Position numbers and translations under genes: made by a program
Part shown: piece after piece, positions 9,926-18,465 of the stretch
Layout: every line of letters starts with the position of its first letter
Position numbering within the stretch: the first letter of the stretch is position 1
Source: Mesorhizobium sp.
GTDB lineage: Bacteria; Pseudomonadota; Alphaproteobacteria; Rhizobiales; Rhizobiaceae
Assembly (NCBI GenBank): GCA_004020545.1
Contig: SAQE01000016.1
Location: 1-64,000, forward strand
Reading direction: 5' to 3'
Length of the DNA: 64,000 nt
The notes under the pieces: model-generated
Seen by the model: only the letters and a program-made list of their open reading frames with translations
What the model was told of the DNA's origin: nothing
Databases searched by the model: none

Positions 9926-10309
9926 ATGGCATATCAACCTCCCAAGCAAGGCCTCGCCGGTCAGGTATTCGACGTCATTACCCTGCTCGTACTGACCGTG
10001 GGCGCCCTCTATTTGCCCCTCTACCTGGGCTTTGCCGGCGCCGCCAAAACACCTAACCCCATCGCCAATCCGACCTGGGAAGCGCTTGGTCAGAATGCGA
10101 CCGAGGCCAAACAATGGGCGGCGATTGGAATTGCCGACCCGGCTGCCGCGAACGACATCATCACCGCGCGCTTCGATTACAGCTTCAACTGGCTGCCGCT
10201 GATCGTCATGGCGGTGCTGGTTGTTGGCTATTTTGTCCTGGTCGTGCGGCTTTCCGACAGGGAATACCGCGAAGTGATCGAAGAACGCTTCGATCCCAAG
10301 CGGCGATAG
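9926..10309 (+). CDS. Small membrane protein with two helices and an extracytoplasmic loop
   Basis: 127 residues. One hydrophobic helix lies at about 17-39 and a second at about 88-110. They are separated by a polar loop of about 45 residues (KTPNPIANPTWEALG...), probably extracytoplasmic. The C-terminus is strongly charged (REVIEERFDPKRR). No family is recognised. It sits between two other small membrane protein genes (gaps of 11 and 10 bp) ahead of the APC permease, so co-expression is near certain. A role as an auxiliary transporter subunit is inference. Confidence 0.75.
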   Translation: MAYQPPKQGLAGQVFDVITLLVLTVGALYLPLYLGFAGAAKTPNPIANPTWEALGQNATEAKQWAAIGIADPAAANDIITARFDYSFNWLPLIVMAVLVVGYFVLVVRLSDREYREVIEERFDPKRR

Positions 10310-10319
10310 GGAGGCGACC

Positions 10320-10487
10320 ATGGATATCTGGAACATTCTCGAATACGTCGCCTGGGCCCTTTCAGCCATGTTTGGTGCGCTGATGCTCATGAACCTCATT
10401 CGCATAGACACCACCTACGACAACGAGCTGCTGGCCTCATCACGCGAAGGCGAGATCGAGGTGACGGCCGAGCGCCACCAAATCTGA
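10320..10487 (+). CDS. 55-residue single-helix membrane protein
   Basis: A very short gene with an ATG at 10320 preceded by AGGGAGGCGACC, a good ribosome-binding site. One transmembrane helix (about residues 8-28, AWALSAMFGALMLMNLI) is followed by an acidic tail of about 27 residues. It fits exactly between the upstream small membrane protein (10-bp gap) and the permease (10-bp gap), which supports it as real despite its size. Function unknown. Confidence 0.75.
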   Translation: MDIWNILEYVAWALSAMFGALMLMNLIRIDTTYDNELLASSREGEIEVTAERHQI

Positions 10488-10497
10488 GGGGACGGAA

Positions 10498-11895
10498 ATG
10501 GCAAACGTGACTGCAACCGCACCCGCAACCGAGCGACTTCAGCTCCTGCGCGTGCTCGGCCCCGCCCATATCTGGGCCCTCGGCGTCGGCATCGTGCTGG
10601 TCGGGGAATATATGGGCTGGAACTTCTCTGTCGGCAAAGGCGGCATGATCGCCGGACTTGCCGCCTGCTGGGTGGCAGGCCTGCTCTACACATGCGTGGC
10701 GATGATCGATTCCGAAGTGACGTCAACCATTGCCGCGGCTGGCGGCCAGTACGCTCAAGCCAAGCACATTGTCGGGCCGTTGATGGCCTTCAATGTCGGC
10801 CTGTTCCTGGTCATGGCCTACACCATGCTCGAGGCGGCCAACGCGATCACCGTCGGCTATCTGCTCGATACGGTCGCGGGCATGATGGGCCATACCGGTC
10901 TCAACCAGAAGCCGTTCATCATCCTTTCCATCATGTTCCTGGCGTGGCTCAACTTCCGCGGTGTCTTGGCCACACTGACCTTCAATCTGGTCATCACCGC
11001 CATTGCCTTCCTGGCAATCATTGCCCTGTTCGTATCGGTGCAACTGGGCGCCTCAGCCGTGGCTATGGACTTTTCAGCGATTACCACGGCCCCGCTGCCC
11101 TATGGCTGGATCGGCATCGTCGCGGCGTTGCACTTCGGCTTGTGGTACTATCTCGGCATCGAGGGAACCTGTCAGGCCGCCGAAGAAGTGCGCTCGCCGG
11201 CGCGTTCGCTGCCTTACGGCACCATGGCCGGGATCATGACACTGCTGATCGCGGCGACCATGACCTGGTACGTCTGCTCCGGCCTCCTGCCTTGGGAATA
11301 TCTCGGTCAGGCCGGAACGCCTCTCTTTGACGCCGCGCGCGTCACGGGCAACACCGGATTGATGGTGCTCCTCTTCGTCGGCACGATGTTCTCGACGCTC
11401 GCTTCGGCAAACGGATGTATCAACGATGCCTCGCGCGCCTGGTTCTCCATGGGCCGCGACCGCTATCTGCCGAGTTGGTTCGGGGCGGTGCACCCGGTCT
11501 ATCGTACGCCGTACCGGTCGATCGTTTTCCTGGTTCCCATTGCCCTCATCTTCGCGCTTGGCGCGCCACTCGACCAGGTCGTGACATTCTCGATCCTGTC
11601 GGGCCTGCTCGGCTACACCTTCATGACCTTCAATATGGTCATGTTCCGGCGCAAATGGCCGCTCGAAACGATCAAGCGCGGCTATGTGCATCCGCTCCAC
11701 CCGCTGCCGACGATCGTCCTGCTGACGCTGTGCGCTGCCGCGTACTTCGCTGTGTTCCTTGGCTACGGCACGCAACTCAGCGCGATGATGTGCTTCTACA
11801 TCGTGGCATCGCTCTGGTTCCATTTCCGGCGCTATCGGTTCGTGCGTCGGGGCGACCAGTTCACCATGCCCTGGCCGAAGCCCCAAGGTTACTGA
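10498..11895 (+). CDS. APC-superfamily permease, ethanolamine-permease-like
   Basis: 465 residues with about 12 hydrophobic segments. The N-terminal motif ALGVGIVLVGEYMGWNFSVGKGG resembles the substrate-site region of ethanolamine/amino-acid permeases of the APC superfamily (Eat type), where a GEY/GDYxGWN pattern recurs. It should import an amine or amino acid across the cytoplasmic membrane by cation symport. No ethanolamine ammonia-lyase genes are in the window. Next to a serine-cycle cluster, a methylated amine or amino acid is a reasonable but unproven substrate. GGGGACGGAA precedes the start. Confidence 0.8.
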   Translation: MANVTATAPATERLQLLRVLGPAHIWALGVGIVLVGEYMGWNFSVGKGGMIAGLAACWVAGLLYTCVAMIDSEVTSTIAAAGGQYAQAKHIVGPLMAFNVGLFLVMAYTMLEAANAITVGYLLDTVAGMMGHTGLNQKPFIILSIMFLAWLNFRGVLATLTFNLVITAIAFLAIIALFVSVQLGASAVAMDFSAITTAPLPYGWIGIVAALHFGLWYYLGIEGTCQAAEEVRSPARSLPYGTMAGIMTLLIAATMTWYVCSGLLPWEYLGQAGTPLFDAARVTGNTGLMVLLFVGTMFSTLASANGCINDASRAWFSMGRDRYLPSWFGAVHPVYRTPYRSIVFLVPIALIFALGAPLDQVVTFSILSGLLGYTFMTFNMVMFRRKWPLETIKRGYVHPLHPLPTIVLLTLCAAAYFAVFLGYGTQLSAMMCFYIVASLWFHFRRYRFVRRGDQFTMPWPKPQGY

Positions 11896-11953
11896 ACCCG
11901 ACAGACGTGGCGGCGCTTCCCGCGCTGCCACGTCTCGCATCAAGGCGATCTCG

Positions 11954-12652
11954 ATGATCTCCACAATCGCTCTTTCTGCTTTCATCGCCGCCGCCTGCAC
12001 CTGGATAGGCAAGCGCGCGATCAGCGACCATCGTGCCTCCCTCGCGAAACGCAGGGGGCTTCTTGACGAGGCGGCGAGGTCTTTTCCCGATGCGCGGATC
12101 AGCTTCGCCCCCGATCACTTTCCCATTCTTGTCAGCCGCCTTGAGGACGGCAGGCAGGTGCGGATCGAACTCCTTGCCGACACAATGGTCACACGTCGAC
12201 TGCCGCAGCTCTGGCTCCGGGTGACACTCAGCGAAGTCAGCGAACGCAGCCGGCCAGCGATTGGCGTGCTCGCCCGCCCGACCGGTGCTGAATATTATTC
12301 GCTTGTCCATGACTTGCCTGAATGGATGGCGCCACCACAGATGGACGCATCAGTGTTGATGCGCGGCGATGGTCGCGCCACTGCCTGCCAGGTTGAGCGC
12401 GCCATAGCGATCTTCCGTAACCTCTTTTCCGATCCCGCCGTTAAGGAAGCCGTCATTTCGCCGCGCGGTACCCGGGTGATTCGCCAGGTCGGCCAGGGCG
12501 AGCGCGGAGCACATCTATTGCTGCGGCAGATCCGCTTTGCAGTCACCACGATTTCCGCCGATCTCGTCAGCAAGGCAGTCGCGGAGGCGCAGTCCCTCAG
12601 CGAGGCGCTGGCCGCGGGCGGCGCCATCACTGCTGTCCACGAAGCCGCGTGA
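11954..12652 (+). CDS. Hypothetical protein with N-terminal membrane anchor
   Basis: 232 residues. A hydrophobic N-terminus (about residues 1-18) looks like a signal anchor. The rest is soluble and mixed alpha/beta, with no motif I recognise. It lies 58 bp after the permease and its stop overlaps or abuts the next gene, so it belongs to the same operon. It may act with the permease, but nothing in the sequence states how. Confidence 0.6.
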   Translation: MISTIALSAFIAAACTWIGKRAISDHRASLAKRRGLLDEAARSFPDARISFAPDHFPILVSRLEDGRQVRIELLADTMVTRRLPQLWLRVTLSEVSERSRPAIGVLARPTGAEYYSLVHDLPEWMAPPQMDASVLMRGDGRATACQVERAIAIFRNLFSDPAVKEAVISPRGTRVIRQVGQGERGAHLLLRQIRFAVTTISADLVSKAVAEAQSLSEALAAGGAITAVHEAA

Positions 12653-12660
12653 GGTCGCCG

Positions 12661-12945
12661 ATGGCTAAGCCAATCAATCCTTATCTGGTCCTCGCCATGG
12701 CGATCCTCTGCCCCGGGGCCGGTCATTTTGCCGTACGCGACCCGAGGCGCGGGCTAGCGTTTGCATTCTTCGTGCTTTTCTTTTCGGCGATCAGCTACGT
12801 GACGACCACCCCGGATCAATCGTTCATCGGGCGACATGCGTTTGGGTTGTTCGTGTGGGCACTGTCGATCCCAGATGCCTATCGTCGGGCTCGGGTCCTG
12901 GCGACGGCGGCATTAAGCGCGAGGCATCAAAGCGGTCTCGCTTGA
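12661..12945 (+). CDS. Small two-helix membrane protein with a PGAGH motif
   Basis: 94 residues, with helices at about 8-22 and 32-50, then a C-terminal amphipathic part. The sequence CPGAGHFAVRDPRRG between the first helix and a basic stretch recalls the PG(A/L)GHxYxG pattern of TM2-like small membrane proteins. The ATG at 12661 has GAGG 6 bp upstream. A GTG at 12649 would overlap the preceding stop by 4 bp and is the alternative. It is the last gene of the permease operon. Confidence 0.55.
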   Translation: MAKPINPYLVLAMAILCPGAGHFAVRDPRRGLAFAFFVLFFSAISYVTTTPDQSFIGRHAFGLFVWALSIPDAYRRARVLATAALSARHQSGLA

Positions 12946-13310
12946 GCGAAGATACTGCGAGATTCGCGCCGGTTCGTGCTCGCGCCGGCAATCGCCAGGG
13001 CAACCCAAGCCGCAACGATGCCTCTTATTGTCGGTATTTCGCCGCGGCGTGCCGCCGAATGGCGCTGCCCAGCGAGGCGTGTTATTCATCGGCGGCGACG
13101 GTACTTTCGGCGACACCTCCGAAGCGTTATTGCTCGGCCGAATAACCGAAATTCGTCCCGGCCGATACCGATACGTCCTGAGCCCTCAAAAATATTTTTG
13201 CGGCGATTTTCCATTTAAAATCAAAAGCGTAACTTTTTGGCGGCCTCGGCGTCGGAGTTTGCGTGCCGTCAGAATAAATTTGCTAGTGATTTCAGTATGT
13301 TATAGGGTAT
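12946..13310. other. Long gene-poor, AT-richer intergenic stretch
   Basis: No supported gene. The right part is AT-richer than its surroundings and holds a perfect 14-bp palindrome CAAAAATATTTTTG (13187-13200) whose role is unknown. The lower GC and the flanking gene remnants suggest a decayed or recombined region. Confidence 0.5.
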
Positions 13311-13424
13311 TTAGACAATCGAGGGGGCATCATTCCAGTTCGCGGCCAGAGGCAGGTAGCGCTTCCCTTCGACTTTAAGGCTGTCGCGGAACCATACGGA
13401 ATGATACGGGAAGACTTCTGATTT
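13311..13424 (-). pseudogene. C-terminal fragment of an unidentified protein
   Basis: Read from a stop at 13311-13313 on the minus strand, this gives 37 coherent residues, including EVFPYHSVWFRDSLKVEG and a tail RYLPLAANWNDAPSIV. A stop (TAA on the minus strand) lies immediately upstream. The composition is that of a real protein end, not of a random frame. The rest of the gene is missing. I cannot name the family. Confidence 0.35.
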
Positions 13425-13599
13425 TTACCGTCGAAAAAGTCAATGAAATCAATGCGTCTGGTTTGCCCTCCGGGTCCACCATTGTTGTTGTTTATCAAAG
13501 GCTTAGCACATATTTCTCCCGTCGGTTAGCCAGATCCCGGTGGCGAACCTCCGCGCATCATCTTGATTGTGTTGACTTACGGTGGGCTGCTGAGGCTCA

Positions 13600-13940
13600 T
13601 CAAACGTAGTAGAAGGATCGCGGCGGGGCAGGCGGACCGACCGTGGTCCCTATCCCGTAAGGGGGAACCGTCAGAACGTGCAGCGGATACTCAACGATCT
13701 GCACAGAGAGCACATCGTCGCGTTCGATCCGAACCCGTATCAGCGTTGCGCACAACTCGTCGTCCTGACCGCTCGCGGCAGGGCGACCGATAACGCGGCC
13801 TTGCGGCTGCGGAGCCCTCTGGTTGGGGAGCTTGCGGCCGGCTCTCCGCGGGCGATGTCGCGGTCGCGCGCACGGTAATGATGGCGTTACGCCAAAAGCT
13901 GGAAATGCTTTTCGGCGACGAACCCAATGAACTCCGGTGA
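13600..13940 (+). pseudogene. MarR-family transcriptional regulator, frameshifted remnant
   Basis: Three pieces in different frames together make the C-terminal two thirds of a MarR-type regulator. They are a recognition-helix part (RQNVQRILNDLHRE, about 13670-13720), the wing and dimerisation start (IVAFDPNPYQRCAQLVVLT, to about 13790), and a C-terminal helix in another frame (LSAGDVAVARTVMMALRQ then LEMLFGDEP) ending at the TGA at 13938. In-frame stops and frame changes show that it no longer makes a full protein. Confidence 0.7.
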
Positions 13941-14231
13941 CGTGCAGGGCCGTTTGTGAGAGGCAAATATGAGCGTGCGGTTGATCTTCAACATCTGGTC
14001 ATACCCGGGCCGTGGCGCTGCCAGCAACGCAAGAGCCGGGAATGCACGAGCGCCGAGCTATTCCACGGAACAGGAGAGCAGGCGCACACGGTCCGGTTCC
14101 GGCGCATGGTGAAGATCCACTGGGAGAGGCGGGTTGGTCTGGCGGGATGAGACATAGCTAAACGACTTGGGCGCCGAGCACTCAAGCCCAGCGCCGGCTT
14201 CGATCACCCGCGCATGTCAGCAAAGTGGCGG
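13941..14231. other. Intergenic stretch after the MarR remnant
   Basis: About 290 bp. A short frame beginning MSVRLIFNIWSYPGRG near 13970 may be a further gene remnant, but it breaks into low-complexity Arg/Ser coding and cannot be assigned. Nothing else is seen. Confidence 0.4.
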
Positions 14232-14525
14232 TCAGGCCATCTTTGCCAATATCTTGGTCATATCTGCCGTGTCGAATGCCCTCAGCGTCTCAGTTCTGAT
14301 GTTGCCCATTGATGCGATCGACAAGGCTAGTGCGGTCGCAGCAATGTCGTCTTCTGCCTCGGCAATAACTACGACATCATGTTTGCCAAGCGTCCACAAC
14401 AGCGTGTGAACCTTGACCCCGCTTTTGCTGGCCATCGCCTTGAAGGCCTCAGCCCGCTTCTGAGTATCCTTTATAGTCCTGATACCTTGATCGGTGAAAT
14501 TCGACAGTAATACGTAATGAGCCAT
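14232..14525 (-). CDS. GYD-domain protein
   Basis: 97 residues from an ATG with TGGGAGGAACC just upstream. The sequence begins MAHYVLLSNFTDQGIRTIKD and continues with LWTLGKHDVVVIAEAEDD, typical of the small GYD-domain family (ferredoxin-like fold, dimeric). These proteins are widespread in proteobacteria; no biochemical role is established. It is transcribed towards the MarR remnant and away from the pterin dehydratase gene, which is on the same strand 234 bp upstream. Confidence 0.8.
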   Translation of the reverse strand: MAHYVLLSNFTDQGIRTIKDTQKRAEAFKAMASKSGVKVHTLLWTLGKHDVVVIAEAEDDIAATALALSIASMGNIRTETLRAFDTADMTKILAKMA

Positions 14526-14759
14526 TGGTTCCTCCCACAATTGGGAACCGGCGGGGCGCTCACGGCGCGTCCGCCGTTTCCCGGAACCACGATATCACGA
14601 GCCGGGTGCGCGAACCACAGGCGGTCAAGAAACGACAACGGCGCCCGGTGGCGTGTCGACCACATAGTACTTCTTCGTTGCGGCATCGCACCCATGACGT
14701 GCGGATCATGAATGCGAACTTTTGGGCCCGTTTCAGCCGTTGGGGTGTCGAGTGGCTCT

Positions 14760-15095
14760 CTACGAACCGGCGATGAGGTCGATCTTCGCGGCCATGATGA
14801 AGTCATTCTCGTGCAATCCCTTGATCTTGTGAGTCTGCAGCGAGATTGCCGCATAACCCCAACCGAAGCAGATGTCGGGATGATGCCGTTCTTGTTCCGC
14901 CAATCGGCCAACTTTGTCGACGAAGTCGAGCGATTGACGGAAGTCCGCAAATTTGAATTTGCGGCGTAGCAGGTGCGCCTCCCCTAGTTCCCAGCCAGGG
15001 GTCTGGGACAGGTAGCCCTCGGCTGCCTCCTGCGTTAGCGGCGCAACGCCGCCGCGGCAGGGCGTGCAGGTTTTCTGAGCAATACCATCGGTCAT
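14760..15095 (-). CDS. phhB: Pterin-4-alpha-carbinolamine dehydratase
   Basis: 111 residues. The family motif ERHHPDICFGWGYAAISLQTH contains the catalytic His-His-Pro and the Trp/Tyr strand of 4a-hydroxytetrahydrobiopterin dehydratases. It recycles the carbinolamine pterin formed by aromatic amino acid hydroxylases. No phenylalanine hydroxylase gene is nearby. A role in folate/pterin or molybdopterin metabolism has been proposed for some family members. The CxxC (KTCTPCRGG) near the N-terminus is common in bacterial copies. AAGGGAGGTTGCC lies before the start. Confidence 0.88.
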   Translation of the reverse strand: MTDGIAQKTCTPCRGGVAPLTQEAAEGYLSQTPGWELGEAHLLRRKFKFADFRQSLDFVDKVGRLAEQERHHPDICFGWGYAAISLQTHKIKGLHENDFIMAAKIDLIAGS

Positions 15096-15332
15096 GGCAA
15101 CCTCCCTTCGTGCTCATTCCGGGTGCGTGATCGCGTCTTTCACCTCGCCCGGTATTTGCTCGCATAGTGCTTGGCAAGCACCTTGCGAATCTGCTCGGCA
15201 AGCCGCTTGTTGCCGGTCGTCGCCCGCGCCTTGTCATCGCCTTTTTGCAGCTTCGGCGGATCGGCCCCGGGCCTCGTTTCGTTGACTTGGGCATCGCAAT
15301 GGATCAACGCGGTGACGGACAACCGGTTTCGT

Positions 15333-16061
15333 TCAAAGGACGATCTCCACAGGACTGCCGATCGCGAGACCGAGCTCGCCGTCCGCGCGCCCTTGATTGA
15401 CAGCAATCTCGGCAAGCCCGTTCGAGTTCTCGTACCAAAAGGCCGTGCCACGCGGCCGATCTCTGAAGGTCGTCGCGCCTTCCAGCACGCGATCTGCAGC
15501 GGCGAGCCTTGCGCCTGCCGGCAGCCTGGCTGCCCTCAGGCCGGTCAAGGCATTGCCGAAATGGTCGATATAGACGATCTCGGCGAGGTCCTCCGGCCAG
15601 TCTCTACGGCGATCTGCTTCATCCAGGCGCGGCCTTCCGGGCGGCGGCTCACGGCGTGCCAGCATGGCCGCGACCGGGGCAAACAGGTCACGCCCGTGGA
15701 AGCTGGCAGACAGGCGCTTTGGCTTCCAGTCGATATCCCAGCGAAACGTCTCGGCCGCGCGACGCTGGACCAGCTCGAACAGGCCGTTGCCGGGGCCGAC
15801 ATACAAGCGACCGTCGGCCTCGACGATGACCGACGGGCGCGTCCCTCCGACGCCTGGATCGACGACACAGAGAAAGACGGTTCCCGCAGGAAACCACTCC
15901 GCGTAGGCCGCCAGCAGGTAGGCCGACGCCTTGGGATTGCCGACCGGCGCATCGGAGAAGAGGTCGATCGCGGGGATGCCCGGCGCCATCTGGTGCAACA
16001 CAGCTTTCATCTGGCCCGTGTAGGGGCCGTGCAAGCCGAAATCCGTGAACAAGACAATCAT
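15333..16061 (-). CDS. SAM hydrolase / S-adenosyl-L-methionine hydroxide adenosyltransferase (DUF62)
   Basis: 242 residues from the ATG at 16061, which overlaps the upstream gene's stop in ATGA. It starts MIVLFTDFGLHGPYTGQMKA, where the Asp of TDFG and the following residues match the SAM-binding N-terminus of the fluorinase/chlorinase/DUF62 family. VVDPGVGG and the C-terminal Asn-containing domain (DHFGNALTGL) follow. Family members split SAM into adenosine and methionine using water. The longer upstream frame (to 16250) is Pro/Arg-rich and lies in the preceding gene, so I reject it. Confidence 0.85.
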   Translation of the reverse strand: MIVLFTDFGLHGPYTGQMKAVLHQMAPGIPAIDLFSDAPVGNPKASAYLLAAYAEWFPAGTVFLCVVDPGVGGTRPSVIVEADGRLYVGPGNGLFELVQRRAAETFRWDIDWKPKRLSASFHGRDLFAPVAAMLARREPPPGRPRLDEADRRRDWPEDLAEIVYIDHFGNALTGLRAARLPAGARLAAADRVLEGATTFRDRPRGTAFWYENSNGLAEIAVNQGRADGELGLAIGSPVEIVL

Positions 16062-16993
16062 GGACGGGCACCGACTGCGCTGCGATGGACATACAAATAG
16101 TCGGCCGGAAGGCGCATCCGCCGGCAGGCCTGAACGGCTGGGCTGGTTTCGATGACGAGGCGATCCGCCAAAGCCCCTGCCTGCCGGACTGCTTCGGCTT
16201 CCCAACGGCGCAAGCCGTGCCCGGTGAGCCCCAACTGGGCCTGCATCCAATCGGGCACCAAATCAACAGCGGCCGCCACCAGTAGGCGCTGTGCCGGCCT
16301 CAGCGGCAGCGGCAGGATAGGCGCCGACCGCATGATCGCGAGGAATTCGAACACAATGGCCGAGCGCTGCAGCCGTCCTGCGGTCGCATGGAGCAGCGCT
16401 TCAAGCTCGGCTTCCGATCCCGGTGCGCCTGTAGCGCCGAAAAGGCGCGCGGCGGGAACGCCCTCGCCGTAACAGCGGTCGCGCTCCGATGCGGAGAGCT
16501 GCCGCATATAGGTGTGATAAGCCTGGACAAAGCCGTATCCCGCCGTGGCCTGAACCCAGTTCAGAAGGTCGGGGTCATTGGCATGGTACGTCTCTCCTGA
16601 CGATGTCACGCCTGCGACCCGGTCGTGTATCCGCCGAACACGGGCGATCATAGCCTCGGCCGTGGTGCGGGAACCGTAGATGGTCACCATGGCAGCGAGC
16701 CCCGTGCTGTGCAGTCGCCGAATTGGATTCAGGCGGAAAGACGTATGCTCCCACACGCCGGTGCGCACGTGCGGTTCTGCAAGCTCCATGATCACGGCGG
16801 CGACACCGCCGATGAACAGCGAAAGCGGGTTCTTGAACACGCGCCACGACACCGAGTCCGGCGATACCAGTCCAGCCTCGCCGATCGGTCGCGAGAAATC
16901 GATGTGAGGCTGGTCGCCAGGCTGCAGCACCGCCCGCGCTACCGCCTCTAGGAGGCTTTGCAACGGCCAAGGCAGGACGATCGGCGTGGTCAT
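16058..16993 (-). CDS. MpaB-like (DUF2236) oxygenase family protein
   Basis: About 311 residues from an ATG at 16993. Features of the DUF2236/MpaB/latex-clearing-protein family are visible: AGLVSPDSVSWRVF near the N-terminus, a hydrophobic GGVAAVIMELAEPHV with the conserved His, and a second conserved region around DLLNWVQATAGYGFVQAY. Members bind haem and include fungal MpaB and rubber oxygenase Lcp, but most bacterial ones have unknown substrates. It is translationally coupled (4-bp overlap) to the SAM hydrolase downstream. The functional link is unknown. A frame extension to 17101 exists but has no family similarity. Confidence 0.75.
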   Translation of the reverse strand: MTTPIVLPWPLQSLLEAVARAVLQPGDQPHIDFSRPIGEAGLVSPDSVSWRVFKNPLSLFIGGVAAVIMELAEPHVRTGVWEHTSFRLNPIRRLHSTGLAAMVTIYGSRTTAEAMIARVRRIHDRVAGVTSSGETYHANDPDLLNWVQATAGYGFVQAYHTYMRQLSASERDRCYGEGVPAARLFGATGAPGSEAELEALLHATAGRLQRSAIVFEFLAIMRSAPILPLPLRPAQRLLVAAAVDLVPDWMQAQLGLTGHGLRRWEAEAVRQAGALADRLVIETSPAVQACRRMRLPADYLYVHRSAVGARP

Positions 16994-17459
16994 GGCAAAC
17001 GAGCGCCATTCGCAAGAACGCGCGCTTCCGAACAGCGCAGTTGAGCCGCTGGACGCACTTGGCGAAATTACGGCCACTTTCCGCGGGGCTCGATCGCGCA
17101 TCGTAGCTCAATTGGATGACCGTGCCCACCGTCAGTTCACATTGTCGGCCAGGACAGCGTAAGCCTCCTCTCAGTTCCAACACACGTTGAGGCGCGGGCG
17201 CCGTCTTGAGGCTGCGTTGCGACACTTCACGGTTGATCCGAAGCGAGGATAGGCGCTCTATCGAAAATGTACGAGACAATATTGGATGACAGTTCGTTTC
17301 GCCCTGCTGCTACCATGCGTCGTAGCCAGTGATGGCAAGGCTGTGATACCATTGCACAAGTTGCGCCGCCGTTGGCAATTGCCGTTCCCGCGCAGCCAAA
17401 CGACTGCGCGGTGCTGATCGGGTCGCGGGTCTCGTCCCGTGACCGAGTGGCCTCGGATC
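16994..17459. other. Intergenic region left of the complex I cluster, with a tRNA-like scrap
   Basis: About 450 bp between divergent genes. At 17103-17117 the plus strand reads GTAGCTCAATTGGAT, the D-arm signature of many tRNAs, but the anticodon and T arms do not follow, so it is at most a fragment. The rest must hold the promoters of nuoH and of the oxygenase gene; I cannot place them. Confidence 0.4.
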
Positions 17460-18446
17460 ATGGAACTCGTCGTCGCTCTTGGGCTGATCGTCTTCAAGGT
17501 CGCGTTGCTGATTGCGATCCTGCTGCTGCTGCCCTTGCCGCTGACCTGGCTGGAACGCAAGATCGCGGGGCACATCCAGCAGAGGATGGGGCCGATGCGT
17601 GTGGGCTGGCATGGGCTGCTGCAGCCGGTAGCGGACGGGGTCAAGCTCTTGACCAAAGAGGACCACATCCCGGCCGAGGCCGACCGCTTCCTGTTCAAAC
17701 TGGCGCCAATCCTGGCGCTCGCTCCGCCCTTCGTGGTGTTCGTCGCGATACCCTTCGGCGAATCCGTCTCGGTGCTCGGCACCAAGATCACCCTCTACGT
17801 CTCCAACCTGAACGTGGCGCTGCTTTTCGTCTTCGCGGTGATCGGGATCGAGGTCTATGGCGTCATCTTCGGCGGCTGGGCGGCGAACAGCAAATACGCC
17901 GTCCTGGGCAGCCTCAGGACCTGCGCGCAGATGATCAGCTACGAGATTCCGATGGGGTTCGCGGTCATCGGCGTGGTCATGCTGGCGCAATCCATGAGCC
18001 TGCTCGACATCGTGCGGGCGCAAGCCAATGTCTGGAACATCGTCTACCAACCGGTCGGGTTCTTCGTGTTTTTCGTCGCCGGCCTGGCCGAAGCGCAGCG
18101 CATTCCCTTCGACCTGGCGGAAGCGGAAGGCGACCTGGGGGCCGGGTTCCATACCGAATATAGCGGTATCCGCTTCGCATTCTTCATGGTCAGTGAATAC
18201 GCCATCATGCTTCTGACGTCGGTCCTTGCGGTGATCCTGTTCTTCGGCGGCTGGAACGGCGTGCTGGTCCCGTTGCCACCGCTCCTCTGGTTCGTGCTCA
18301 AGGTCGCGTTCTTCGTCTATGTGTTTATCTGGTTCCGCTTCACTTTCCCGCGCTATCGCTATGACCAACTGATGGCGATCGGGTGGAAAGTCTTGCTTCC
18401 TTTGTCGATGGCGAACATAATCATAACCGGTGTTGCTTTCCTTTAG
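17439..18446 (+). CDS. nuoH: NADH-quinone oxidoreductase subunit H (ND1)
   Basis: 335 residues from GTG 17439 (328 from ATG 17460). Eight or more membrane helices are present, with ND1 landmarks: LTWLERKIAGHIQQRMGP, GLLQPVADGVKLL, the quinone-channel loop AEAQRIPFDLAEAEGDLGAGFHTEYSG (given here in two parts: AEAQRIPFDL, then AEAEGDLGAGF), and IWFRFTFPRYRYDQLM. It forms the quinone chamber and joins the peripheral and membrane arms. Unusually it sits with nuoI on the opposite strand from the other twelve nuo genes. Confidence 0.93.
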   Translation: MTEWPRIMELVVALGLIVFKVALLIAILLLLPLPLTWLERKIAGHIQQRMGPMRVGWHGLLQPVADGVKLLTKEDHIPAEADRFLFKLAPILALAPPFVVFVAIPFGESVSVLGTKITLYVSNLNVALLFVFAVIGIEVYGVIFGGWAANSKYAVLGSLRTCAQMISYEIPMGFAVIGVVMLAQSMSLLDIVRAQANVWNIVYQPVGFFVFFVAGLAEAQRIPFDLAEAEGDLGAGFHTEYSGIRFAFFMVSEYAIMLLTSVLAVILFFGGWNGVLVPLPPLLWFVLKVAFFVYVFIWFRFTFPRYRYDQLMAIGWKVLLPLSMANIIITGVAFL

Positions 18447-18465
18447 GGGCTGCAACGAGGCGACT

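Noticed and set aside
15140-15451. 103-codon minus-strand frame between phhB and the SAM hydrolase gene
   Set aside because: Most of it overlaps the SAM hydrolase in another frame. The remaining basic tail (KVLAKHYASKYRAR) has no start with a ribosome-binding site. A short gene cannot be excluded but is not supported.
17103-17175. Possible tRNA gene starting near GTAGCTCAATTGGAT
   Set aside because: The D-arm-like sequence is present, but no anticodon stem, T arm or acceptor pairing follows. At most it is a fragment.
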